DNA of 18,572 nucleotides from CAZMFZ01 sp964565665 (GTDB lineage: Bacteria > Bacteroidota > Bacteroidia > Cytophagales > UBA9547): positions 1 through 18,572 of the forward strand of contig CAZMFZ010000075.1 in assembly GCA_964565665.1 (NCBI GenBank). The letters are read 5' to 3'. The notes under the pieces are model-generated. The model was not told the origin of the DNA, made no database searches, and saw only the letters and a list, made by a program, of their open reading frames with translations. Positions 7,922 through 15,967 of the stretch are shown here, one piece after another. Position 1 is the first letter of the stretch, and every line of letters starts with the position of its first letter. The position numbers and the translations under genes are program-made.

Positions 7922-8782
7922 TTAGGCTCCTAGCAGTTCATGCACATTTAGCCTAACATTTCTGGCAATGGCATCTGTTTTCAAATCGTTAATATCTTTC
8001 CCAAAAGGGTCTTCTATTTCTTCGCCAATAATTTCAAGCCCAGTAAAAGCGTAAAATACTATTACCATTACTAATATTGACCAATATTGTAAATCGTGAA
8101 TAATACCAAAGGGCAACATCAATATATATAAAAATAAAAACTTTTTTAAGTGAATGCTGTACGATTTGGGTATAGGAGTGTTTTTTATCCTTTCACATAC
8201 CCCCATTACCTCTGTAAATGATTCTATATTTTTGTCTATTACAATAAATTCTTCATTCGTAATTAAGCCTTTTCTATACAATTGGGTGATTCTTTCACAA
8301 ATAATGCTAGCAATTTTATTTGGAACATGTTTGGCAGTTTTTAATTCTTCAAGCAGATTTTCGTCTATTTCAAGTTCTTCAAATTTTACACCCTTACGCA
8401 AATGTTCTTTTAAAGCAACGCCATAGTTTCCTATCATTTGGGCAAAAAACAAGCGATTTTCTTTATCATCTTTGGGTAAATAGGCATTTAACTTAATGGC
8501 AAATGAGCGTGTGTTATTTGTGTGTGAACCTAAAATTCTTCGACCTTCCCACCATCTGTCGTAGGCTGTGTTGGTTCTGAAAACCAAAAGCAAACCTAAT
8601 ACCACCCCTAGCAGTGAAAAAATGGTGCTGCTGGGTTTGAAATCAATATGCAACACAGAGCTTTCAACCCAAAGTATAAAGTAAGTATATAAAGCCACTA
8701 TCATGCAGCTTACTGCCAATGTTCTTAATACTTTAGTAGTAAAAAAGCTGGGAACTGCCTTGAACCAAAAATTTTCAAACAT
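7922..8782 (-). CDS. bestrophin-family anion channel
   Basis: A 286-residue membrane protein of the bacterial bestrophin family (PF01062, formerly UPF0187). Diagnostic stretches are the pore-helix region GVVLGLLLVFRTNTAYDRWWEGRR (59-82) and the C-terminal acidic segment GEEIEDPFGKDINDL (about 254-268), which corresponds to the clasp region near the cytosolic pore. Hydrophobic segments occur at about 20-40, 55-69 and 212-252. Bacterial homologues form pentameric channels; some conduct anions and at least one conducts cations, so ion choice is uncertain here. The ATG at 8782 gives the normal N-terminus (FWFKAVPSFFTTKVLRTL). It is the first gene of a possible pair with the desaturase and is divergent from typA across a 257-base gap. 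Confidence 0.92.
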   Translation of the reverse strand: MFENFWFKAVPSFFTTKVLRTLAVSCMIVALYTYFILWVESSVLHIDFKPSSTIFSLLGVVLGLLLVFRTNTAYDRWWEGRRILGSHTNNTRSFAIKLNAYLPKDDKENRLFFAQMIGNYGVALKEHLRKGVKFEELEIDENLLEELKTAKHVPNKIASIICERITQLYRKGLITNEEFIVIDKNIESFTEVMGVCERIKNTPIPKSYSIHLKKFLFLYILMLPFGIIHDLQYWSILVMVIVFYAFTGLEIIGEEIEDPFGKDINDLKTDAIARNVRLNVHELLGA

Positions 8783-9006
8783 AAATGTTATTGTACTTTG
8801 TAAAGTAAATATTCAATGTCATTAATTTAAGCTGAGGGTTCAAATTAGCTCCTTAAGTCAATACATAGTTAAACAACTGTAAAATTAGGCTTGCTATTCA
8901 ACTAATCCAAGCGAGTTTTGCTTCAGTTCAATATTATTATTGGCGGAATAGATTGTATTAACCTAATAATAATAAAAGTTGGTATCTTATTCTAGTTTAT
9001 TTTACA

Positions 9007-9014
9007 TAATTTTG
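9007..9014 (+). promoter_or_regulatory. -7 promoter box (TAATTTTG) for typA
   Basis: An exact TAnnTTTG match 25 bases before the typA ATG. A TTG at 8979-8981 is a possible -33 element, though the 25-base gap is slightly long. The rest of the divergent bestrophin/typA gap (8783-9006) is AT-rich with no other feature that I can support. Confidence 0.5.
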
Positions 9015-9039
9015 CGGTTTAATTGCTAAAAAACATTTC

Positions 9040-10854
9040 ATGCAGCCCGATATCAGAAATATTGCCATTATTGCCCACGTAGATCATGGGAAAACCACTT
9101 TGGTTGACAAAATTCTTCATTCAACTACTCAATTTAGAGAGGGTCAAATATTTGACGATCTTATTCTTGACAACAACGACCAAGAACGCGAACGTGGTAT
9201 CACAATTGTGTCTAAAAATATATCAGTAAGATACAAAGGAGTAAAAATAAATGTAATAGATACTCCTGGTCACGCGGACTTTGGTGGAGAAGTAGAACGT
9301 GTGTTGAAACTTGCAGATGGTGTATTGCTTTTGGTAGATGCATTTGAAGGCACCATGCCCCAAACACGTTTTGTGTTGCAAAAAGCACTTCAATTGGGTT
9401 TGAAGCCGATTGTAGTTGTTAATAAAGTAGACAAACCAAACTGCCGCCCAGAAGAAGTTTATGAACAAGTATTTGATTTGATGTTCAATTTGGATGCCAC
9501 AGAAGAGCAACTAGATTTCAAAACTGTATATGGTTCGTCTAAACAAGGTTGGATGAGCCTAGATTGGAAAGTGCCTACAGATACCATTTCCCCACTGTTA
9601 GATACCATTTTAGAAGTTATTCCTCCTGCTGTTGTGAGAGAAGGTACAGTGCAAATGCAAATTACTTCTCTTGATTACTCTACGTTTGTAGGTAGAATAG
9701 CCATTGGAAGAGTACACAGAGGTGTAATTAAATTAAACTCAAACCTTGCTATCAGTAGAGCTGATGGGTCGGTTAAAAAAATTAAAATAAAAGAATTACA
9801 AGTTTTTGAAGGCTTAGGCAAATTGTCTGTGCAAGAAGTACAATGCGGAGAGATTTGTGCCATCACTGGGATAGAGGATTTTGAAATCGGAGATACCATA
9901 GTAGATGCGGATGCTCCAGAAGCATTACCTAGAATTGCAGTAGATGAGCCAACTATGAATATGTTGTTTACAATCAACAATTCCCCTTTTTACGGACAAG
10001 ATGGTAAATTTGTAACATCAAGGCATTTACGTGAGAGACTTTTTAAAGAAACTGAAAAAAATCTTGCCATGCGAGTGCAAGAAACAGATAAAGAAGATAC
10101 TTTCTTAGTTTTCGGTCGTGGAATTCTTCACTTGTCGGTGTTGATAGAAACAATGAGAAGAGAAGGATATGAATTACAAGTAGGCCAGCCTCAAGTAATT
10201 TATAGAGAAGAAGAAGGGCAAAAAATGGAGCCCATTGAAACTTTAGTTGTAGATGTACCAGAAAATTTTTCCGGGAAAGTAATTGAGCTAGCTACCCAAA
10301 GAAAAGGCGAATTGTTGATTATGGAGCCAAAAGGTGATATGCAACATTTAGAGTTTAAAATCCCATCGCGCGGTTTGATTGGGTTAAGAAATACTGTACT
10401 CACAGCCACACAAGGCGAGGCCATTATGAACCATAGATTTACAGAATATGCCCCTTTTAAAGGTGCTATACCTGAGAGAAATAGCGGTTCCTTAATTTCT
10501 AAGGATACAGGCACTACAACAGCTTACTCCATAGATAAGTTGCAAGATAGAGGTGCTTTTTTTGTAGATCCGGGAGATGAAGTGTATTTGGGTCAGGTAA
10601 TTGGTATGCACACCAGAGATAATGATTTAGTTGTGAATGCTTTAGAAGGGAAAAAACTCACCAACATGCGTGCATCTGGCACAGATGATTCGGTTCGAAT
10701 TGCACCTAAAAGAAATTTTTCTTTAGAGGAAGCAATGGAATATATTCAAAAAGATGAATTTGTAGAGATAACGCCAAAAGCAATAAGGATGCGTAAAATT
10801 TATCTGGATGAGGGAGAAAGAAAACGCATGGAGAAAAAACATGAGTTTGCTTAG
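9040..10854 (+). CDS. typA: ribosome-associated translational GTPase TypA/BipA
   Basis: TypA/BipA is an EF-G-like GTPase that binds the ribosome and helps 50S assembly and stress adaptation. The 604-residue length matches the family (E. coli about 607). GTPase motifs are all present: G1 AHVDHGKTT (12-20), G2 within ERERGITI (49-56), G3 DTPGHADFGG (74-83), and G4 NKVDKP (128-133). Domain II follows, then EF-G-like domains III and V, and the TypA-specific C-terminal domain (about 480-604) with GTDDSVRIAPKRNFSLEEAMEYI. The ATG at 9040 gives the canonical N-terminus MQPDIRNIAIIAHVDHGKTT. It is monocistronic, with its own -7 box and a strong terminator 23 bases after the stop. No damage is seen. 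Confidence 0.98.
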   Translation: MQPDIRNIAIIAHVDHGKTTLVDKILHSTTQFREGQIFDDLILDNNDQERERGITIVSKNISVRYKGVKINVIDTPGHADFGGEVERVLKLADGVLLLVDAFEGTMPQTRFVLQKALQLGLKPIVVVNKVDKPNCRPEEVYEQVFDLMFNLDATEEQLDFKTVYGSSKQGWMSLDWKVPTDTISPLLDTILEVIPPAVVREGTVQMQITSLDYSTFVGRIAIGRVHRGVIKLNSNLAISRADGSVKKIKIKELQVFEGLGKLSVQEVQCGEICAITGIEDFEIGDTIVDADAPEALPRIAVDEPTMNMLFTINNSPFYGQDGKFVTSRHLRERLFKETEKNLAMRVQETDKEDTFLVFGRGILHLSVLIETMRREGYELQVGQPQVIYREEEGQKMEPIETLVVDVPENFSGKVIELATQRKGELLIMEPKGDMQHLEFKIPSRGLIGLRNTVLTATQGEAIMNHRFTEYAPFKGAIPERNSGSLISKDTGTTTAYSIDKLQDRGAFFVDPGDEVYLGQVIGMHTRDNDLVVNALEGKKLTNMRASGTDDSVRIAPKRNFSLEEAMEYIQKDEFVEITPKAIRMRKIYLDEGERKRMEKKHEFA

Positions 10855-10877
10855 TATTTTCCTTTTCTGCGAAAGCC

Positions 10878-10915
10878 AAAAAGCCATCTGATTCACAAAA
10901 TCAGATGGCTTTTTT
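10878..10915 (+). terminator. rho-independent terminator after typA
   Basis: A 16-base stem AAAAAGCCATCTGATT (10878-10893) pairs with its complement at 10899-10914 across a 5-base loop, ending in a T-run. The A-run on the left makes it potentially bidirectional, serving the convergent minus-strand genes as well; this fits the original neighbour being the 3' end of the oxidoreductase gene. Confidence 0.9.
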
Positions 10916-10961
10916 ATGCCAAAGCTTCCCACAATATCTCCACCGGATGCTTGGCTTTTCT
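10910..10961. repeat. direct repeat copy A: displaced 3' end of the FAD/Fe-S oxidoreductase gene
   Basis: Positions 10910-10961 match 12802-12853 at 49 of 52 bases, with a constant offset of 1892. On the minus strand this copy still encodes RKAKHPVEILWEALA followed by TAA, versus RKAKHPVEILWEALV and stop in the intact gene. Past 10961 similarity continues only with small deletions. It therefore looks like a leftover gene end, adjoining the typA terminator, cut off from its gene by the intervening insert. Confidence 0.85.
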
Positions 10962-11084
10962 GCCATGAATTTAGAACAATAATAGATTTATAAATGCTTT
11001 CAAAAACAATCGTTTTATGATTTAGCAAATAAAAAGCATTTATAACTCCAATTTAATTATACCTGGTTATTGATTTTCCAAATA

Positions 11085-11665
11085 TCATTTAGAATCTTTA
11101 AATCTGGAATCTTCGCTCACCGCTGATACTATAGGTCGAACTTGGCACAAGTACTTACGTTCTTTATGAAAGTAATTTGATTCCGTTGCTAACTTAAAAA
11201 ATTTAGCTTGAAAAATAGGAGCTCCAACTGTCAAGTTGATTGGATTTTTACTAGTATTTGTCAATTCTATTGAAATGCAGCACAGTACCCTGGTTGGATT
11301 GAGCTAGATATTAGTAAACCTAATCTAGAATAAGAGCTCCGCATGGTTAATAAAGCAGATACATTTTTAGGCATTTTAATATATTCAAGACTACTCGACA
11401 GGATTGATTGATTAGGATGTAGCAAAAAAGTTTCACCAACAACTCTTCTTGTCTCCTGAAAAAAAGAAGATATCGAAGCAATTTGATTCGGATAATTAAG
11501 ATTTGCATCCAAATAGGCACCCCTTCCTTGTATTGAAACCAAAAAATCACACCCTAAACTAAAATCAATAGAAGTTTCTCCCACTTGATGGTCAGATAAT
11601 AAAGGGCTAATAATTAGACTCTTATTTGTCCTTAATTCCTGTATTTCAACTTTGGGTAGAAGCAT
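11085..11665 (-). pseudogene. dCTP deaminase-like gene with a single frameshift
   Basis: The first frame (11665 to 11267) gives 132 residues with Dcd features: QVGETSIDFSLGCDF (27-41), FLLHPNQ, and MRSSYSRLGLL (108-118), matching the RSS..RLGL catalytic segment. It then stops right after IQPGYCA. In the next frame the family continues without a gap: CISIELTNTSKNPINLTVG, APIFQAKFFKLATES, then a KYLCQVRP tail, to a TGA at 11085-11087. One missing base near 11279-11284 (restoring a Gly codon between two Cys) would give a normal 193-residue protein with the catalytic Glu of IELTN. Dcd turns dCTP into dUTP; homologues in accessory regions can deplete nucleotides during phage infection. Function of this copy is inference. 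It lies just after the peptidase-like gene in one likely operon. Confidence 0.82.
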
Positions 11666-11722
11666 TTTTCCACTCTTTTTCTACTATATAATTACCCACC
11701 CTTTTTTCAATTAAGTTATAAA

Positions 11723-12776
11723 TTACTTGATAAAGTATTCGGATTTCAGTTCAAATCCTAAATCATTGGTTATTTTAAATTTCTCCACATCTCCAAGCCA
11801 AACCTCCCAACCTAAAATAAATAGGTATTGAATCTTTTTGGTTATTTGCCATTTCGAGAGGTAAAAAACTAAATATCTCATTAAGATCAAATTTTTTGTA
11901 TCTTTTTTCAAGATTTACCTCAGTTGTTTTTGTACAAACCACTTTAATATAGTCAATGAATTCATTACTTGAGGTCAAAAAATCTTTTACTATTTCATTA
12001 CGTGACGATGTTGAAGGGTGTGTTAAAGAATCAAATCCCGATTTTGAATAATTTGTAATATGGCTTAAATAGATGTCAAGTCTATCTCCAATATATTGGC
12101 TCGCAAAAATATCGCAAAAATATTCAGCGAAATAAGATTGAATTTTAGCATAATTTTGAGGCTGACTTAGGTCAATATATTTACCTAGCACATTTGTATT
12201 AAAAATCCCACCCTTTAACACAAATTCAGCTAAAGTATGCGAAATCTTAAATTTTGTATCAATAAAATGACCTAACTCATGGTATAAAGTCACATTCGCC
12301 AAATAATCCCTTGATAAGCTTTTGGGAAGGTTAATTTGCACCAATTTGTGGTCAAATTTTACATCAGAAAACTATTTATTTATGATGAGACAATACTCCT
12401 CAAATACTACTAAGGTAGTGTCAAAAGAGAATCCTGAAACATCGTTTATTAAAGAAGTGACTATGATATAGTTCTCTGTATTCTCCCACTCTTTTAAAGC
12501 ACACTCTAAACAGTATACTATCTCATGTGGTATGGTACTGTATGCACTTGAATCTAAAAAAGCTACACTTTTGAAAATAAAATCAACAACTTTTTGCCTT
12601 TCTAGTATTTCACTATCACTTAAAATTGAAATCTCTTCAATTTTAAGTGAGCCAATTAGCTTTGACAAGTTCTCATGATAAAGTTGCTTTCTATTATCCG
12701 AATAGCAGTTGTTTTTAGATTTTCTCCAATGAGATAATAGCTGTGCTAGATGTAATTCATATAACTTATGTTTCAT
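11723..12776 (-). pseudogene. HELGH zinc-metallopeptidase-like gene, interrupted
   Basis: Two same-frame pieces are separated by one in-frame TAG (12372-12374). The first, from the ATG at 12776, is 134 residues. The second carries LYHELGHFIDTKF, a zincin HExxH motif, and about 60 residues later QSYFAEYFCDIFASQYIG, which supplies a likely third zinc ligand. Only nine codons lie between the TAG and the nominal second start, and they read sensibly (FSDVKFDHKL), so this is one gene with a nonsense codon. Near 11811-11827 the frame changes: after DSIPIYF the sequence continues as ILGWEVWLGDVEKFKIT in another frame to the stop at 11723. A third frame (LYQVIYNLIEKRV...) could extend it to 11646, overlapping the deaminase start. 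Family not recognised; the substrate may be protein or a regulator, as in ImmA/IrrE-like peptidases. Confidence 0.7.
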
Positions 12777-12801
12777 TAGAGCTTCATCCGCAAATTATAC
12801 G

Positions 12802-12853
12802 TTTTTTATACCAAGGCCTCCCACAATATCTCCACCGGATGCTTGGCTTTTCT
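12802..12853. repeat. direct repeat copy B: 3' end of the intact FAD/Fe-S oxidoreductase gene
   Basis: Partner of 10910-10961 (49 of 52 bases identical). This copy is the functional end of the oxidoreductase reading frame, with its stop at 12806-12808. The three mismatches preserve or conservatively change the protein (final residue V here, A in the other copy). Confidence 0.85.
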
Positions 12854-15800
12854 ACCTGTGCCATCATGAATTTGGTGGCGACAGCTAGTGCCTGGGGCAG
12901 CTATTTCATAATCACTTGCTTTGCGAATGGCAGGAAATAATACCAACTCTCCTACTTGCATACTCACTTCATAATGCTCTTTTTCATAGCCAAAGCTACC
13001 TGCCATACCGCAACAGCCCGAAGGTATCATTTCCACTTTATAATTTTCGGGAAATTCGAGTAGTTTCTTTGTAGGTGTGACAGAAGAAAGTGCCTTTTGG
13101 TGGCAATGCCCGTGAAGCTTTATTTTCTTTTCCACTTTGGTAAATTGCTCTTTTTTGATGTTGCCTTTATCTAGTTCTATAGCAAGAAATTCATCTACTT
13201 GGAAACAGTTTTTGGCCAGCTTCTTTGCATCTTCTATCAAATCTGCACTTACCAAACGAGGATATTCATCTCTAAAACTCAAAATACAAGAGGGTTCTAT
13301 GCCAATTAAAGGCATATCGTCAGTTATTATATCCTTTAATAATTGCACATTTTTAATGGCTAGTTTTTTGGCTTTACGCACAAATCCTTTCGACAAAAAG
13401 GTACGCCCGCTTTCTTCATGTTTGGGGATGATAACCTCGTAACCAAGCTTATTGAGCAGTTTTATAGTAGTAATTCCTATTTCTACATCGTTAAAATTGG
13501 TGAATTCGTCAAGGAAAAGGAAAACTGCACTAACCCCCGAAGAAAAGCCCCCCAGCCCCCGAAGGGGGAGGTCCTGGCGGATTTTGTCTATACTATAGTT
13601 TTGTAATTTAGGTGAAATTTTAATCCCTTGTTTTATTTTATCGATAGATGAATAGGGTAACTCTCTTAGCAATGGAGGCTCCCCCTTCGGGGGCTGGGGG
13701 GCTGTTAGGATTTGTTTGAGTGTTTTTTTATGTAACAAAGGAAACTGCCTTTTCTGATGAATACCCATCACAGTATTGGCAATGCTACCTGTAAATTTAT
13801 TGCCCATCAAAAAATTATAAATACCTGGAATTTTTGAGGCTATCTCCATGGCTTGCACGAAATGCCCAATCATGAAGCTACGGAATGATACCCCATTGGC
13901 ATCATAATATTGTTGGGTAAATTCTGCTTTGAGCGTAGCCACATCTACATTGCTCGGGCATTCATTTTTACAACCTTTGCAACTTAAGCACAGATCGTAC
14001 ACCTCTTTTATCTCTTTGTGATTGAAAGCATTCTTTTTGGTGGAATTGGTGAGAAATTCTCGCAATATGTTCGCTCTAGCTCTAGTAGTATCTTTTTCAT
14101 TTTTAGTAGCCTGAAAACTGGGACACATTGTACCCCCAATGATACTTGATTTTCGGCAATCGCCCGAACCGTTGCATTTCTCTGCCATTCGCAAAATCCC
14201 TTCAGTTTCGCTGAAGTTGAAAACAGTGTCGAATTGCTTTGTTTCTTGATTGCTTTCGTATCGAAGTTGCTCGTTCATTTTTGGGGTATTCACCACCTTG
14301 CTCGGATTGAAAATATTTTCAGGGTCCCATGTATTTTTTATGTCAAGAAAAAGCTGATAGTTTTTCTCTCCCACCATTTTTTTTACAAATTCACCTCTTA
14401 CCCTTCCATCGCCATGCTCTCCGCTCATAGAGCCACCATGTTTCTTTACAAGCGTAGCCACATCATCAGTAATTTTGAAAAATAGTTCTCTATCCACTTC
14501 TTTTTTCAAATCAAGAATAGGACGCAAGTGCAATTCTCCATCGCCAATATGGGCATAGTAGACACTGCTTTTGCCATATTTTGCCATTATTTCAGCAAAT
14601 TCAGCAGCAAATGCAGGCTGGTCGTTTACATCTACCGAAGTATCTTCAATACAGGCAACCGCTTTTGGATCGCCCGGAATATTGGCCAACAAACCCAAAC
14701 CTGCTTTTCGCAAACTCCAAGCTGCACTAATTTCTGCACCCCAAAGTCTGGGGAAATGGTAGCCAAAGCCAGCCAATTTTAATTCAGTTTCTAATTGCTG
14801 AGTCAATATTTCTATCTCTTCTTTGGTTTCCCTGGCCCACTCAATCACGATTACCGCTTTGGGATTTTCCTTTATAAAAAAAAGATTTTTCTGTTGCTCA
14901 ATATTTTGCTTTGCTACAGTTAAAATAACATCGTCAAACAATTCTACTGCACCGGGATTATACTTTAAAGTAATGATTGTTGCTTTGCAAGCCTCATCAA
15001 TAGAGTGTAAATGAACAGCTAAAGCACCTTTTGTTTTGGGTGGAATATCAACTAAATTGAGTTTAATTTCAGTGGTAAAAGCCAAGGTACCTTCTGATCC
15101 TGCCATCAACTTACAGAAGTTAAATTTGCGATCTTGAATGCCTATTCCGTTAAGCTTATAACTTAAATAAGGGTTATCTGTAAATAATTCAGTATCAAGC
15201 AATTCATCGAGTGCGTAGCCTGTATTTCTCCTTTTGATAGTAGGCTTAGGAAACTGGCTTTTGATTTCCTCTTGGTTAGATTTATTTTTTAAAATTTCTT
15301 CAATTTTCAAGTAAATCTTGTTTTCGAGCGTTAAGCCCCCTTCGGGGGTTGGGGCCTTTTTTTTCTCTTCAAATTCATTTTGAGTCAAGGCTTTGAATGT
15401 GGTTTCTGCACCATCAGCAAGTATTACTTTTAGTTCCAAAGTGTGGTCTCTAGTGGTACCATATATTACCGAGTGCGAGCCGCAGGAGTTATTTCCCACC
15501 ATACCGCCTATCATGCAACGGTTTGAAGTGCTGGTTTCGGGACCAAAAAACAGGCCAAAAGGTTCGAGGTGTTTATTGAGTTCGTCAAGCACCACACCAG
15601 GTTGCACACGCACCCATTTTTCTTCCTTATTTACCTCCAATATTTGGGTGAAATATTTAGACACATCTACCACAATGCCACTGCCTACTACTTGGCCACC
15701 CAATGAGGTGCCCGCTGTGCGAGGAATGACGGAAGTTTTAAATTTTCGGGCATATGCTATGGCTTTTTTTATATCTGCAACTGTTTTAGGCCTTATTACA

Positions 15801-15916
15801 GCCTGTGGCATTTCCTTATATACGGAAGCATCTGTGGCATACAATGTGCGGGTTAGCGTATCGAAATATACATCTCCTTCAATCTCTTTTTTCAGTTCTT
15901 CTAAAGCTTTTTGCAT
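12806..15916 (-). CDS. FAD-binding and Fe-S-binding oxidoreductase (GlcD/D-lactate dehydrogenase type)
   Basis: A 1036-residue fusion of a GlcD-type flavin dehydrogenase and a GlpC/GlcF-type iron-sulfur module, as in YdiJ-like 2-hydroxyacid dehydrogenases. The FAD_binding_4 domain has PRTAGTSLGGQ (65-75) and MVGNNSCGSHS (139-149). The FAD-oxidase C domain includes HIGDGELHLRP (456-466) and SGEHGDGR (498-505). Cluster cysteines are C581, C587, C598, then C643, C646, C649 and C653 (CLSCKGCKNECP). CCG-type motifs are HCHQ (937-940) and GCCG (967-970). It likely oxidises D-lactate, glycolate or D-2-hydroxyglutarate and passes electrons to the respiratory chain; the substrate is not decidable. Residues about 737-793 are an in-frame palindromic-repeat insertion in a linker, and about 186-195 carry a smaller related piece. 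All catalytic motifs are intact, so it is probably active. Confidence 0.93.
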   Translation of the reverse strand: MQKALEELKKEIEGDVYFDTLTRTLYATDASVYKEMPQAVIRPKTVADIKKAIAYARKFKTSVIPRTAGTSLGGQVVGSGIVVDVSKYFTQILEVNKEEKWVRVQPGVVLDELNKHLEPFGLFFGPETSTSNRCMIGGMVGNNSCGSHSVIYGTTRDHTLELKVILADGAETTFKALTQNEFEEKKKAPTPEGGLTLENKIYLKIEEILKNKSNQEEIKSQFPKPTIKRRNTGYALDELLDTELFTDNPYLSYKLNGIGIQDRKFNFCKLMAGSEGTLAFTTEIKLNLVDIPPKTKGALAVHLHSIDEACKATIITLKYNPGAVELFDDVILTVAKQNIEQQKNLFFIKENPKAVIVIEWARETKEEIEILTQQLETELKLAGFGYHFPRLWGAEISAAWSLRKAGLGLLANIPGDPKAVACIEDTSVDVNDQPAFAAEFAEIMAKYGKSSVYYAHIGDGELHLRPILDLKKEVDRELFFKITDDVATLVKKHGGSMSGEHGDGRVRGEFVKKMVGEKNYQLFLDIKNTWDPENIFNPSKVVNTPKMNEQLRYESNQETKQFDTVFNFSETEGILRMAEKCNGSGDCRKSSIIGGTMCPSFQATKNEKDTTRARANILREFLTNSTKKNAFNHKEIKEVYDLCLSCKGCKNECPSNVDVATLKAEFTQQYYDANGVSFRSFMIGHFVQAMEIASKIPGIYNFLMGNKFTGSIANTVMGIHQKRQFPLLHKKTLKQILTAPQPPKGEPPLLRELPYSSIDKIKQGIKISPKLQNYSIDKIRQDLPLRGLGGFSSGVSAVFLFLDEFTNFNDVEIGITTIKLLNKLGYEVIIPKHEESGRTFLSKGFVRKAKKLAIKNVQLLKDIITDDMPLIGIEPSCILSFRDEYPRLVSADLIEDAKKLAKNCFQVDEFLAIELDKGNIKKEQFTKVEKKIKLHGHCHQKALSSVTPTKKLLEFPENYKVEMIPSGCCGMAGSFGYEKEHYEVSMQVGELVLFPAIRKASDYEIAAPGTSCRHQIHDGTGRKAKHPVEILWEALV
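13546..13703. repeat. in-frame palindromic repeat element inside the oxidoreductase gene
   Basis: Perfect 25-base inverted arms at 13546-13570 and 13679-13703, each containing CCCCCGAAGGGGG or its complement, enclose 108 AT-rich bases. Inside, the minus strand encodes SSIDKIKQ and YSIDKIRQ, a short internal direct repeat. The element adds about 53 codons (residues about 739-791, APQPPKGE ... LPLRGLGGF) without breaking the frame. GC content and composition differ sharply from the surrounding gene. It resembles in kind the coding palindromic elements known from Rickettsia. Confidence 0.8.
15333..15357. repeat. single-arm copy of the GC-rich palindromic repeat
   Basis: AAGCCCCCTTCGGGGGTTGG and the following GGCC-type end match one arm of the 13546-13703 element with a few changes. 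On the minus strand it encodes KAPTPEGGL (residues about 187-195), again in frame, in the loop before ENKIYLKIEEIL. Confidence 0.7.
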
Positions 15917-15959
15917 GTAGGGGTTTGTGTGGCACCTATCAGTACCAATTGTAGAAAGA

Positions 15960-15967
15960 CAAAGTTA
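15960..15967 (-). promoter_or_regulatory. -7 promoter box (TAACTTTG) for the oxidoreductase gene
   Basis: An exact TAnnTTTG on the minus strand, 43 bases before the ATG at 15916. No clear -33 TTG was seen at the expected distance. Confidence 0.42.

Larger units (their letters stand above)
10962..12801. mobile_element. putative small genomic insert flanked by 52-base direct repeats
   Basis: About 1.84 kb lies between the two copies of the oxidoreductase gene end. Its contents are two decayed minus-strand genes (zinc-peptidase-like, then dCTP-deaminase-like). It has no integrase, transposase or terminal inverted repeat. Flanking duplication of a gene 3' end is what site-specific integration into a gene end leaves behind, but unequal recombination with a related strain would look similar. 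Positions 10962-11084 hold nothing else recognisable. Confidence 0.55.

Noticed and set aside
8825..8850. Possible tRNA T-arm (GGTTCAAAT) in the bestrophin/typA gap
   Set aside because: The bases on either side do not pair as a T-stem and no acceptor or anticodon arm could be found around it.
10962..12801. Insertion sequence or transposon
   Set aside because: No transposase or integrase frame and no terminal inverted repeats; the flanking repeats are a gene 3' end far longer than a usual target-site duplication.
12743..12940. 65-codon plus-strand open frame over the right edge of the insert
   Set aside because: It is antisense to the conserved C-terminus of the oxidoreductase and to the insert edge, with no supporting feature.
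13533..13606. Possible gene end or frameshift in the oxidoreductase at the GC-rich stretch
   Set aside because: The frame stays open through both arms and the conserved motifs on either side (CLSCKGCKNECP and HCHQ/GCCG) are in the same frame, so it is an in-frame insertion, not damage.
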